A stretch of 64,000 nt of DNA from an uncultured Oscillospiraceae bacterium (GTDB taxonomy: Bacteria > Bacillota_A > Clostridia > Oscillospirales > Acutalibacteraceae), in assembly GCA_910587995.1 (NCBI GenBank), contig CAJUNS010000008.1, positions 10,504-74,503 on the forward strand. The letters run 5' to 3'. The position numbers were made by a program, and so were the translations under genes. This document shows, in pieces, positions 7,867 to 15,894 of the stretch. The notes beneath the pieces are model-generated. The model searched no databases. It was given only the letters and a program-made list of their open reading frames with translations, and was not told the origin of the DNA. Position 1 is the stretch's first letter, and each line of letters begins with the position of its first letter.

Positions 7867-9102
7867 TTACGAAACGTTCCGAAACGCCAAGTAGGCGTTG
7901 TGCCCGCCAAAGCCCAGGGAGGCGGACAGGGCCAGCTCAATCTCCGCCTTGCGGGCGGTATTGGGCACATAGTCCAGGTCGCAGGCCGGGTCGGGCTCCT
8001 GGTACCCAATGGTGGGGGGGACCATCCCCTGGTGCAGGGCCATGGCGCAGGCAATGGCCTCCACCGCCCCCGCCGCGCCCAGCATGTGGCCGGTCATGGA
8101 CTTGGTGGAGCTGACCATGCAGGCCCGGGCAGCCTCTTCGCCCAGGCCATTTTTAATGGCCAGGGTTTCGCAGGCGTCGTTTAAGGGCGTGCTGGTGCCA
8201 TGGGCGTTGATGTACAGCTTGTGGGGGTCCCCGCAGCCTCCGGCCTCCTCATAGGCCAGCTTCAGGGCCCGGGCGCCACCCTTGCCCTCCGGGTCCGGGG
8301 CGGTGATGTGGTGGGCGTCGCAAGTGGCCCCATAGCCGCAGACCTCCGCGAAGATGCGGGCCCCCCGGGCCTTGGCGTGCTCATATTCCTCCAGCACCAG
8401 GGCTCCCGCCCCTTCGCCCATGACAAAGCCGCTCCGGCGGGCGTCAAAGGGCACACAGGCCTTTTGGGGGTCCTCCTCGGTGGAAAGGGCCTTCATGTTG
8501 GAAAATCCCGCCAAACCCAGAGGGACTATGGCGGCCTCCGCGCCTCCAGCCAGGGCGGCGGTCAGGTAGCCGTGCTTAATGGCCCGGTAGGCCTCGCCGA
8601 TGGCGTTGTTGCCTGTGGCGCAGGCCGTGACCGAGGATACCGCTGTTCCTTGGAGATTGTATTTGATGGCAATCAGCCCGCCGGCCATGTTGATGATCAG
8701 CGCCGGAATGAAGAAAGGGGAAACCCGCCGGGGGCCCTTCTCCATCATAACCTGATACTGCTGGCAAAAGGTGTCAATGCCGCCAATGCCCGAGCCAAAG
8801 TAAACCCCGGCTTCCTCCGGCGGGCAGGCGCCCTCCAGACCGCTCTGCTCCATGGCCTGGGAGGCCGCCGCCAAAGCGTACTGGCAGAAGGGGTCGTACT
8901 TGCGCAGCTCCGCTTTTTCCATATATTGGCTGGGGTCAAAGTCCTTGACCTCGGCCGCTACCTTTACCTTGTACTCACTGGCGTCAAACTTGGTGATGGG
9001 CCCCACGCCGCGGCGTCCGGCGCAAAGCCCCTGCCAAAAGCTCGCCACATCGTTCCCAATGGGCGTGACCGCGCCCATTCCGGTAATCACCACACGATTC
9101 AT
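7867..9102 (-). CDS. fabF: 3-oxoacyl-ACP synthase II
   Basis: A 411-residue elongating condensing enzyme. The Cys-His-His triad of KAS I/II is visible: C161 in TACATGNNA, H301 in NAHGTSTPLND and H339 in KSMTGHMLGAAG, with the conserved Lys at 334. The N-terminal VVITGMGAVTPIGN is the family signature and the length is normal. It condenses malonyl-ACP with growing acyl-ACP. A 172-bp gap to fabG upstream contains a GC-rich hairpin (around 9172-9198) but no gene. Confidence 0.97.
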   Translation of the reverse strand: MNRVVITGMGAVTPIGNDVASFWQGLCAGRRGVGPITKFDASEYKVKVAAEVKDFDPSQYMEKAELRKYDPFCQYALAAASQAMEQSGLEGACPPEEAGVYFGSGIGGIDTFCQQYQVMMEKGPRRVSPFFIPALIINMAGGLIAIKYNLQGTAVSSVTACATGNNAIGEAYRAIKHGYLTAALAGGAEAAIVPLGLAGFSNMKALSTEEDPQKACVPFDARRSGFVMGEGAGALVLEEYEHAKARGARIFAEVCGYGATCDAHHITAPDPEGKGGARALKLAYEEAGGCGDPHKLYINAHGTSTPLNDACETLAIKNGLGEEAARACMVSSTKSMTGHMLGAAGAVEAIACAMALHQGMVPPTIGYQEPDPACDLDYVPNTARKAEIELALSASLGFGGHNAYLAFRNVS

Positions 9103-9274
9103 ATGGATCCGTCCTTTCTCAAGGCAGCGGGACTCCGCCCTCGCGTTGCCAAGCCGCCCGCGTTCCGCTTCGGGAGCTTTGGAAAAGGCTCCCGAGCCAT
9201 AAAATCTTTCCTAACCTTTTGGGTTGCTTTTTGGGTTTATCCAGGGGGAGCGGACCGCCGCCCCTCTCCATCCT

Positions 9275-10012
9275 TTAGGTCGCCAGGCCTCCGTCTACCC
9301 GCAGGGTCTCGCCGGTGATGTAGTCTGACTCGGGGCTGGCCAAAAACAGCGCCGCGTTGGCCACGTCCTCCGGGCTGCCCATGCGCTTCATGGGCACCTG
9401 CAGCAGCAGGGGATTGTCCTCCGTAATATTTTTGGTCATATCAGTTTCGATAAAGCCGGGGGCAATGCAGTTGCAGCACACGCCCCGGCTGCCCAGCTCT
9501 TTGGCCACAGACTTGGACATGCCGATGAGCCCCGCCTTGGAGGCGGCGTAGTTCACCTGGCCCACATTGCCCACCAGGCCCGCGATGGAGCTGATGTTGA
9601 TGATTTTTCCGGAGCGCTTGCGCATAAAGTCCCGGTAGCAGGCGCGAATCATGTGGAACGCGCCTTTTAGGTTGATGTCCAGCACCATGTTGTAGTCGTC
9701 ATCCTTCATGCCCACCATCAGGCCGTCCCGGGTAACGCCGGCGTTGTTTACCAGAATGTCCACCTTGCCCAGGTCCGCGCCCACGGCCGTTACGGTCTCG
9801 TTTACAGCGGCCTCGTCCCGCACGTCGCACACATAGGACTTTACCCGGCGGCCCAGGGCCTCAATCTCCTTACAGGTTTCTTCCGCCGGTCCGGCGGGGC
9901 CCACATACACCACGGCAATATCCGCGCCGTTTTCCGCCAGTTTCAGGGCAATGGCCCGCCCCAGCCCCTGGGAGCCTCCTGTTACCAGGGCTACCTTTCC
10001 GTCCAATTTCAT
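9275..10012 (-). CDS. fabG: 3-oxoacyl-ACP reductase FabG
   Basis: A 245-residue short-chain dehydrogenase that reduces 3-oxoacyl-ACP with NADPH. The cofactor motif TGGSQGLGRA is at 11-20, NNAG at about 89-92, and the catalytic Ser near 141-142 with Y155 and K159 in YAASK. The C-terminal YITGETLRVDGG is characteristic of FabG. It lies between fabD and fabF. The 295-bp gap to fabD contains repeat D1, which interrupts an otherwise tightly packed operon. Confidence 0.96.
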   Translation of the reverse strand: MKLDGKVALVTGGSQGLGRAIALKLAENGADIAVVYVGPAGPAEETCKEIEALGRRVKSYVCDVRDEAAVNETVTAVGADLGKVDILVNNAGVTRDGLMVGMKDDDYNMVLDINLKGAFHMIRACYRDFMRKRSGKIINISSIAGLVGNVGQVNYAASKAGLIGMSKSVAKELGSRGVCCNCIAPGFIETDMTKNITEDNPLLLQVPMKRMGSPEDVANAALFLASPESDYITGETLRVDGGLAT

Positions 10013-10102
10013 GAAAAAATCCCCCTTTTAAAATATAGAAACTGTTTCACCAGATTCTTGACCAAAGCATCCATTCCAAAGGTGCAAAGGGCATTTGTGC
10101 TG

Positions 10103-10235
10103 GAGTCTGTTGGAAGACTCTGAAATACGGTCTGCTTAGACCAGAAACGGCGGTTCCGGCGTCCCGGTTTCTTTCCTTAGAACCCCTTCGTTTCTAGCCC
10201 AAAATCCGGCGTTTCTCCGGTTTTAAGACAGACTC
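10103..10235. repeat. Repeat family D, copy D1
   Basis: A 133-bp element in the fabG-fabD gap, bounded by GAGTCTGT and ACAGACTC. Its last ~70 bp align with copy D2 (21970-22130): both have a CGGTTT-CTCCTT block, then CAAAATCCGGC and a TTTT-AnACA-nnC end. The remaining gap sequence shows no coding potential. It is probably a MITE-like insertion inside the operon. Confidence 0.5.
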
Positions 10236-10307
10236 TAAGGCCCCCAGCGCCCGCAATTTCCAAAGTCTTCCGCCCGCCAGAGGCCCGCTTTCCCCGCGTT
10301 CTACGGG

Positions 10308-11222
10308 CTATCCATCCAAAGCCGCCAGCGCGCCCTGGATGCTCTCCGCGTCCTGGGCCTGGAACACTTTGGCTGTCTTCACGGTTTTTTTGATCAGCCC
10401 GCACAGGGTTTTGCCTGGGCCGCACTCGAAGAAGGTGTCCACGCCTTCTGCCGCCAAAGCCTCAATGGTCTCCTGCCAGCGCACCGGGCTCTTCACCTGG
10501 CTGACCAGCAGGCCCGCCGGGTCCTCCCCGTAGGGCTGGGCGGTGTAGTTGGCATAGACCGGAATACGGGCCGGGCGCAGGGCGGTTTGGGCCAGCTCCC
10601 GCTCCAGCCGGGCGGCGGCGCTCGCCATAAAGGGCGAGTGGAAGCCTCCGCTTACCGCCAAGGGAGCGGCCCGGCCTCCGGCCTCTTTCACCTTTGCCTG
10701 AAATTCCGCCAGCTGTCCGGCCTCTCCGGCTACCACCAGCTGGCCGGGACAGTTGTAGTTCACAGGCCAAACTTGGGTAAACTCCCGGCACAGGGCCTCC
10801 ACCGTCTCGTTGGGCAGCTTTAAAATAGCGGCCATACTGCCAGGGTTCTGTTCCGCCGCCTCCTGCATGGCCTGGGCCCGCTTGCACACAAAGCGGAAGC
10901 CGTCCTCCTCCGTGAAAATCCCCGCGAAAGCCGCCGCCGCCACCTCTCCCAAAGAGAAGCCCGCGGCGAAGTCCGGGCGCACGCCCTTTTCTTCCAGGGC
11001 TTTGGCAGCGGCCAGGTCCACGCAGTAGAGGCAGGGCTGGGTGTTCTGGGTGATGGCCAGCTCCTCCGCCGTGCCCGCAAAGCACTGCTGGGAGGTGCCG
11101 GGCCGCAGGCTGTCGGCCAGATCGAACACGGCCTTTGCCGCGGGACTGAACCCGGCCAGAGACTGGCCCATGCCCGGGTATTGGGCCCCCTGGCCCGAAA
11201 ACACAAAAGCGATTTTACCCAT
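10308..11222 (-). CDS. fabD: Malonyl-CoA:ACP transacylase
   Basis: A 304-residue acyltransferase that loads malonate onto ACP. The N-terminal FSGQGAQYPGMG is the family start. The nucleophilic Ser lies in GFSLGEVAAAAF (about 93-104) and the His partner is in SGGFHSPFM (about 191-199). Its length is typical. Its start overlaps the end of the small membrane-protein gene upstream by 8 nt, suggesting coupled translation. A functional FabD needs ACP, but no acpP gene is present in this cluster. Confidence 0.96.
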   Translation of the reverse strand: MGKIAFVFSGQGAQYPGMGQSLAGFSPAAKAVFDLADSLRPGTSQQCFAGTAEELAITQNTQPCLYCVDLAAAKALEEKGVRPDFAAGFSLGEVAAAAFAGIFTEEDGFRFVCKRAQAMQEAAEQNPGSMAAILKLPNETVEALCREFTQVWPVNYNCPGQLVVAGEAGQLAEFQAKVKEAGGRAAPLAVSGGFHSPFMASAAARLERELAQTALRPARIPVYANYTAQPYGEDPAGLLVSQVKSPVRWQETIEALAAEGVDTFFECGPGKTLCGLIKKTVKTAKVFQAQDAESIQGALAALDG

Positions 11223-11433
11223 GGTTTTTCTCCGTTTCTGCTTTGGATTTATCCAGCTCCTGCAGAGCTTCTATTACGCCATTCTTAACGGCGTTACGCA
11301 TACTGACCTCAATGTTCCATAGGGTGTCCTGGATTCCCTGGGTTACGGCTGCTTTAACTATAAAGTACAAAACCGCGCAGGATGCCGACAGGACTATGAG
11401 AAACAGTATAATTACAAGTATAGTAGGTTCCAA
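11215..11433 (-). CDS. Small single-pass membrane protein in the fab operon
   Basis: A 72-residue protein with one N-terminal transmembrane helix (ILVIILFLIVLSASCAVLYFIV, residues 5-26), then an amphipathic helix with Lys/Glu pairs to the end (ALQELDKSKAETEK). It overlaps fabD by 8 nt and follows fabK by 24 nt, so it is a genuine operon member by spacing. I do not recognise a family. It stands where some Clostridia have other fab genes. A membrane tether or regulator for lipid enzymes is conceivable, but this is inference only. Confidence 0.65.
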   Translation of the reverse strand: MEPTILVIILFLIVLSASCAVLYFIVKAAVTQGIQDTLWNIEVSMRNAVKNGVIEALQELDKSKAETEKNHG

Positions 11434-11457
11434 AAGAAGTTTACCTCCCCGTCCGGC

Positions 11458-12402
11458 TTACGCCAGCCACTTCCCGGCGTTTTTCAGCACTTCCTCTGCT
11501 TCCTCAAACATTTCCTTTATGATCTCTGCGGCAGGCTGTTCTTTATTGACCATGCCCGCGATCTGTCCGGCCAAAAAGTCGCCGGTTTTCTCATCGCCCT
11601 CAATGGCCGCCCGGTACAAAGCCCCCCGGCCCAGCGCTTCCAGCTCTTCGTCGGAAATCTGGCTGTACTCGGCCTTGAGGAAATCCTTGGCAAAGGGGTT
11701 TTTAATCTGCCGCACCGGGTGCCCCAGGCGCTTGCCGGTCACCATGGTGGAGATATCGTTGGCCTTGAGAACTTTTTTCTTGTAATTGGGATGCACGCCG
11801 CATTCCTCGGCCACCAAAAACCGGGTGCCCACCTGCACGCCCACCGCGCCCAGCTGGAAAGCGGCGGCAATGCCCCGGCCATCGGCAATGCCCCCCGCCG
11901 CCAAAACCGGCAGGTCCGTGGCGTCGCATACCTGGGGGACCAGCACCATGGTGGTCAGCTCGCCCACATGCCCGCCGGACTCGCCGCCCTCGGCGATGAT
12001 GGCGGAAGCCCCGGCCTTGGTGACCAGCTTGGCCATGCCCACCGAGGCCACCACAGGGATCACTTTGACCCCGGCTTCCAGCCAGGCGGGCATATATTTA
12101 GAGGGGTTGCCCGCCCCGGTGGTGACCACCGCCACCTTTTCCCGGGCGGTGAGCTCCGCCACCTCGGCGGCAAAGGGTGACATAAGCATAATGTTGACCC
12201 CGAAGGGTTTGTCCGTCAGGGAGCGGCACAGGGCAATCTGCTCTTGCAGGTACTGGGCGTCGGCGTTCATGGCCGAAATGATGCCCAAGCCTCCGGCATT
12301 GGAGACAGCGGCGGCCAGCTTGCCATCGGAAATCCAGGCCATGCCCCCCTGGAAAATGGGGTATTCGATGCCTAACAGGCTGCAAAGGGGTGTTTTTATC
12401 AT
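11458..12402 (-). CDS. fabK: Enoyl-ACP reductase II (FMN-dependent)
   Basis: A 314-residue TIM-barrel flavoprotein of the nitronate monooxygenase/FabK family, reducing enoyl-ACP at the last step of elongation. Motifs are EYPIFQGGMAWISDGKLAAAVSNAGGLG at the N-terminus, EGGESGGHVG for flavin contact, and LAAGGIADGRGIAAAFQLGAVGVQVGTRF for phosphate binding. FabK in place of FabI is common in Clostridia and would imply natural resistance to triclosan-type FabI inhibitors. Repeat C1 lies in the 5' gap between fabH and fabK, where acpP often sits in relatives. Confidence 0.94.
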   Translation of the reverse strand: MIKTPLCSLLGIEYPIFQGGMAWISDGKLAAAVSNAGGLGIISAMNADAQYLQEQIALCRSLTDKPFGVNIMLMSPFAAEVAELTAREKVAVVTTGAGNPSKYMPAWLEAGVKVIPVVASVGMAKLVTKAGASAIIAEGGESGGHVGELTTMVLVPQVCDATDLPVLAAGGIADGRGIAAAFQLGAVGVQVGTRFLVAEECGVHPNYKKKVLKANDISTMVTGKRLGHPVRQIKNPFAKDFLKAEYSQISDEELEALGRGALYRAAIEGDEKTGDFLAGQIAGMVNKEQPAAEIIKEMFEEAEEVLKNAGKWLA

Positions 12403-12440
12403 GGTGGCGTCCTTTCTCTATACAATACAGGAAGGTTTGC

Positions 12441-12506
12441 GGAGCGGCCTCCGGCAGATGGGGAAGCTTCTGGAAGAAACTTCCTTAAAAGCCTTTCCAA
12501 ATTCTT
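12441..12506 (-). repeat. Repeat family C, copy C1
   Basis: Read on the minus strand: a TTTGGAAAGG-type lead, a hairpin with GGAAG/CTTCC arms, then TGCCGGAGGC. This is the same order as the copies at 24452, 56207 and 58293. It lies in the fabH-fabK gap, which otherwise holds no gene. Confidence 0.5.
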
Positions 12507-12581
12507 ATTCGCCGCGCGCCTTCCCTTTTCCTTATGAAAAGCGGTTTGTAGAAGGGCTTTGCTGATTTTCCGTATTTTTTG

Positions 12582-13538
12582 TTACCACTTTATAACGCAG
12601 GCCGCGCTGGAGAGCCCGCCTCCAAAGGCGGACAGCACAATATAGTCTCCCGGCTGGAACATCCCGGACCGGGCCGCCTCGTCCAGCAAAATGGGCTCGC
12701 TGGCAGAGGAGGTGTTGCCCACCCGGTCGATGTTGGTCAAAAATTTTTCCGGGCTGATCTCCGGCAGCCGCCGCCGGGCCTCGCTGATGATGCGCAGATT
12801 GGCCTGGTGGGGAATCACCGCCTTGACCTGCCCGCCGGTAATTCCGGCCTGTTCCATTACGGAGCGGATGTCCCGCACCATGGAGGTAACGGCGAACTTG
12901 TAGGTGTCCTGCCCTTTCATGTGGACGCAGTTTTTGTCCCGCTCTACCCCGTAGAAGGGGGAGCTGTCCCAAGCCGTGGGGATGTTAATCACATCGTCGC
13001 CGCCCTGGGTGTGCAGCTCGCTGGCCGCATAGCCCTCTCCTTCTCCCAGCACCGCCGCTCCCGCGCCGTCGCCGAAGATGCAGCAGGTACCCCGGTCAGA
13101 CCAGTCCAGCAGGCCGCTCATGCGCTCGGCGCTGACCACCAGCACCTTCTTTACCGCCTTGCGGGCAAAAAACCCGGCCGCAATGTCCAAAGCGAAGAGA
13201 AAGCCGGGGCAGGCGGCGTTGATGTCGAAGGCCGGGCAGGCGGCCCCCAGGCGCTTTTGGACCATACCCCCCAGGCCCGGGGAGATGGTATCCGCGCTGA
13301 TGGTGGCGGCAATGATCAGGTCCAGCTCCTGGGGCTGGGTATGGGCGGCCTCCAGGGCCCGCCGGGCGGCTTCCGCCCCCAGATCCAGGGCGGTTTCGCT
13401 GGTGCACACATGGCGGGTCTTCACGCCCACCCGCTGGGTGATCCACTGGTCGGAGGTCTCCACCATCTGGGAGAGTTCCTCATTGGTGACCACCCGCTGG
13501 GGCAGGAAGCTGCCTGTGCCAAGAATTTGAAAACTCAT
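12582..13538 (-). CDS. fabH: 3-oxoacyl-ACP synthase III
   Basis: A 318-residue initiating condensing enzyme that joins acetyl- or branched acyl-CoA with malonyl-ACP. The catalytic set is visible: Cys in NAACPGFLFALD, His in PHQANLR and Asn in DRVGNTSSAS. I take the ATG at 13538: the GAAAGG ribosome site directly abuts an earlier in-frame ATG (13550), leaving it no spacing, whereas 13538 has 12 nt. It is the first gene of the fatty-acid operon, downstream of the strong promoter at 13616-13644. Confidence 0.96.
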   Translation of the reverse strand: MSFQILGTGSFLPQRVVTNEELSQMVETSDQWITQRVGVKTRHVCTSETALDLGAEAARRALEAAHTQPQELDLIIAATISADTISPGLGGMVQKRLGAACPAFDINAACPGFLFALDIAAGFFARKAVKKVLVVSAERMSGLLDWSDRGTCCIFGDGAGAAVLGEGEGYAASELHTQGGDDVINIPTAWDSSPFYGVERDKNCVHMKGQDTYKFAVTSMVRDIRSVMEQAGITGGQVKAVIPHQANLRIISEARRRLPEISPEKFLTNIDRVGNTSSASEPILLDEAARSGMFQPGDYIVLSAFGGGLSSAACVIKW

Positions 13539-13615
13539 ATAGTATCGCATCCTTTCTCTCCGCCATAAGCGGGGCGGAAGCTTTTCCGAGTAGAGTACAG
13601 GACATTATCTCCTTT

Positions 13616-13644
13616 ATTTTAATAGATTTGGGCGGATTTGTCAA
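13616..13644 (-). promoter_or_regulatory. Strong promoter of the fatty-acid operon
   Basis: On the minus strand TTGACA, a 17-bp spacer and TAAAAT lie about 75 bp before fabH. The -35 is perfect and the -10 is 5/6. I see no convincing FapR or FabT operator nearby, and neither regulator gene is in the window. Confidence 0.75.
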
Positions 13645-13779
13645 TCGTTTGCCCGGAGAAGGGCTGTTAAAACCCAGATATATTGGCTTGTTATCGTTCA
13701 TTTTTCCCTCCAAAGCCGTTGGGAAGGCCCGTGGGCCGTGTAATTTGCGGGTCTGGCCGGCGCGCCCGCCCTTAAACAC

Positions 13780-13823
13780 AAAAAGGCCCGCCTGCCAAAG
13801 GTTTCCGGCAGACGGGTCCTTTT
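13780..13823 (-). terminator. Terminator of the ABC-F gene
   Basis: Imperfect GC-rich stem (AAAAGGCCCGCCTGCC with GGCAGACGGGTCCTTTT), followed on the minus strand by a T5 run; 32 bp after the ABC-F stop. Confidence 0.75.
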
Positions 13824-13854
13824 CTGTTTTACAAGAATGCCTCCAGAGCTCGCC

Positions 13855-15408
13855 TTAGAACCATTCCTCTTCCTGGTCCAGCTTCCGCAGGCCCTCCCGG
13901 GTCAGCTGGTAGACAGCCTCCCCCACCTCCCGGATGAACTTCCGGTCGTGGGACACGCTGATGACGCAGCCGCCAAAGCTTTGCAGCATCTCCCGAATCA
14001 CCGGGCCGGAAAGGGGGCTGAAGTTGCGGGTGGGCTCATCCAGCACCAGCACATTGTTCCGGTCCAGAATCATCTTCAAAAAGAACAGCTTGGCCTTTTG
14101 CCCTCCCGAAAGCCCGGCGATGCTGTGCCCGCACTCTTCGGGAGTGTACTTCATGCTGCCCAGGTAGGTCTTGGCCTGGGTCAGCAGGGCCTTTTCGCCG
14201 GACTGGGCCAAAAATTCCACCGGGGTCAGGGTTTGGTCCACGGTTTCGGCGTAATCCTGGGGCATATAGGCGGCCTTCAAGTCCGGGCGGGCCAGCAGTT
14301 CTCCGGCGATGTGCCGCAGCAGGGTGGTTTTGCCCACACCGTTTTTGCCCACAATGCACACATGCTCTGGCCCCCGCAGGTGAAGGCTCAGGTGTTCCGC
14401 CAAGGTGGACCCGTCCGCCGCGGCCAGCCGGGGGAGTTCCAGATCCAGCACAGGCTTGCCCATAGGCAGGGCCAGCTTTTCATCGAAGCCCACCAGAATG
14501 GCCTCCTCTGTGTCGGGAAACTCGGTCATGCCGTCCCGCTCCCGGTCAAAGCGGTGCTCCATGGACTTGACGGACTTCATCTTCTTTTTCAGCAGCCGCC
14601 CGCCGCTGGGGTTGGCCCGGGAGATGACATTCAGCTCGTGCTGCACCCGCTGCTCAATCTGCCGCAGCTTTTCCTGGCGCTTGCGGTCCTCTTCCCGCTC
14701 CTTTCTGGCGTTTTGGGCCTGCTTATCAAAGCGCTGCAAGCGTTCCTCCACATACTGGCGGTAGCCCATTTTTGCCACGGTCCAGCGGGGCAGGGTTTTG
14801 CGGCGCAGCTGTTCCAGATGCAAAATGACGTTGGCGGCGTTTTCCAGCAGCACCTCGTCGTGGGAGATAAACAGCACCGGCTGGGGGCAGGTGCGGATGA
14901 AGGCTTCCAGCCACTCCAGGGTCTCCACATCCAGGTCGTTGCTGGGCTCGTCCAGCAGGTAGGCGTCCGGGCGGCGCAGAGCCAGCAGAGCCATGCGCAG
15001 CTTCACCTTTTCCCCGCCAGAGAGGCTGGCCATAGGCCGGTCCGTATAGAAGAGCTCCACCGGCAGGCCCAGCTCCGCCGCGGCGGAGGCCAGCTCTTTG
15101 GGGCTGGCCTCCAGAAAGGCCGGGTTCGCACAGCAAAATTCATAGCCGGTCTGCCGGGCGGCCTCTGGGTCCACCTCTTGGGAGAGGTAGCCCAGCAGCA
15201 TGCCGTCTTTTTGTATTACGCCGGACCAGTCGGCATAGCCCGCAACCAGGGCCTCGTCGTAAATAAGCTTAAGCAGGGTGGACTTGCCATCCCCTTCCTC
15301 GCCAATGATGGCGGTTTTGTCGCCGGGGTTTAGGGCAAAGGTAAAATCTTGCAGCAGGGTGCGCAGGTCCTTGCGCATGGTAACGGAAAGTCCTCGAATT
15401 TGCAGCAT
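13855..15408 (-). CDS. ABC-F family ATPase (possible ribosome-protection type)
   Basis: A 517-residue protein with two ATPase domains and no membrane segment, the ABC-F layout. Walker A motifs are GEEGDGKST (36-44) and GKNGVGKTT. Signatures are LSGGEKVKL and LSGGQKAKL. Walker B regions are LLDEPSNDLD and LVLDEPTRNFSPLS. Between the domains lies a Lys/Arg/Glu-rich helical linker (about 195-285), which in the family reaches into the ribosomal E/P site. The second D-loop, EPTRNFSPLS instead of EPTNHLD, is unusual and sets it apart from EttA-type housekeeping members. The leader upstream, with a tiny ORF and a terminator, is of the kind that controls antibiotic-resistance ABC-F genes. Resistance is inferred, not shown. 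Confidence 0.88.
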   Translation of the reverse strand: MLQIRGLSVTMRKDLRTLLQDFTFALNPGDKTAIIGEEGDGKSTLLKLIYDEALVAGYADWSGVIQKDGMLLGYLSQEVDPEAARQTGYEFCCANPAFLEASPKELASAAAELGLPVELFYTDRPMASLSGGEKVKLRMALLALRRPDAYLLDEPSNDLDVETLEWLEAFIRTCPQPVLFISHDEVLLENAANVILHLEQLRRKTLPRWTVAKMGYRQYVEERLQRFDKQAQNARKEREEDRKRQEKLRQIEQRVQHELNVISRANPSGGRLLKKKMKSVKSMEHRFDRERDGMTEFPDTEEAILVGFDEKLALPMGKPVLDLELPRLAAADGSTLAEHLSLHLRGPEHVCIVGKNGVGKTTLLRHIAGELLARPDLKAAYMPQDYAETVDQTLTPVEFLAQSGEKALLTQAKTYLGSMKYTPEECGHSIAGLSGGQKAKLFFLKMILDRNNVLVLDEPTRNFSPLSGPVIREMLQSFGGCVISVSHDRKFIREVGEAVYQLTREGLRKLDQEEEWF

Positions 15409-15481
15409 AAAAAATACGCCTCCTCACAGGCCGGGCCGGGAGAACGCGCGCGGACCGTCCCGGGCAGGCGGGAGGGCCAGT

Positions 15482-15642
15482 AAAAAAAGAGCAAAACAAA
15501 AAGACGCGCATAAGCCCGAAAACCGGCAAAAAATCCGCTCTTGGGAGAAAACTCCCCCAAAGCTGGTGTTTCCTGGTTTTCCTGATACCCGAGAAAACGG
15601 GTGGAGCTTATGCTAACATCTTTTCACCTCGCATTATAATGT
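15482..15642 (-). promoter_or_regulatory. Attenuator-type leader of the ABC-F gene
   Basis: The transcript from the 15649-15677 promoter carries, in order, a ribosome site and 3-codon ORF (15608-15619), a small hairpin ACCCG/CGGGT (about 15584-15599), and an intrinsic terminator. The terminator is GCTTTGGGGGAG (15552-15563) paired with CTCCCAAGAGC (15537-15547), followed by T6 (15528-15533). Its 3' arm AAGAGC can instead pair with GCTCTT just before a second T7 run (15482-15492). Competing hairpins plus a leader ORF suggest ribosome-sensed transcription attenuation. Confidence 0.55.
15608..15619 (-). CDS. Three-codon leader ORF (M-L-A)
   Basis: ATG TTA GCA TAA, preceded five bases upstream by GAGGTG (15625-15630), the only good ribosome site between the promoter and the terminator hairpin. 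It would encode Met-Leu-Ala. Its position suggests a stalling or sensing ORF for the ABC-F leader. Confidence 0.45.
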   Translation of the reverse strand: MLA

Positions 15643-15648
15643 GGGCCT

Positions 15649-15677
15649 ATTATAGCGCAAAAGGAGAGGGTTGTCAA
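15649..15677 (-). promoter_or_regulatory. Consensus promoter of the ABC-F gene
   Basis: A perfect TTGACA (minus strand, 15672-15677), 17-bp spacer and perfect TATAAT (15649-15654). This is the best promoter match in the window. It lies ~240 bp before the ABC-F start, leaving a long leader. Confidence 0.85.
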
Positions 15678-15790
15678 GAGGATTTTCGCAAGGGGAAGAG
15701 GAGTAAAGGGTTTAAGGTTAAATTTAAAAAATGTCTGCTTAAGGGCAGAGAGGCTTCCCTAATTTAGTCTTTGACAAAAAGGGGGAAGAC

Positions 15791-15847
15791 TTGAAAATAG
15801 CGGTGACCCATGTGTTTACGGACGAGCCGGCCAGAGGCTATAACATC
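15791..15847 (+). pseudogene. Stranded fragment of a spoIVB C-terminus
   Basis: The plus strand reads LKIAVTHVFTDEPARGYNI, against GAVTHVFTDDPARGYGI at the end of the intact SpoIVB at 29057-30211. At the DNA level 15800-15840 matches the complement of 29130-29170 with one mismatch in 41 bases. Similarity stops on both sides, and no start codon, ribosome site or longer frame belongs to it. A hairpin follows directly. It is a broken duplicate, not a working gene. Confidence 0.7.
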
Positions 15848-15852
15848 CGCCG

Positions 15853-15894
15853 CAAAGAGAACCGGACGTCCGAAAGGGCCTCCGGTTCTCTTTG
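15853..15894. terminator. 13-bp perfect hairpin after the spoIVB fragment
   Basis: CAAAGAGAACCGG (15853-15865) pairs perfectly with CCGGTTCTCTTTG (15882-15894) around a 16-nt loop. There is no proper U-tract. The region from here to 16215 shows no gene, only short chance frames. Confidence 0.5.

Noticed and set aside
13837..15333. 498-aa plus-strand frame over the ABC-F gene
   Set aside because: The minus-strand ABC-F has intact Walker and signature motifs; the plus frame is low-complexity shadow.
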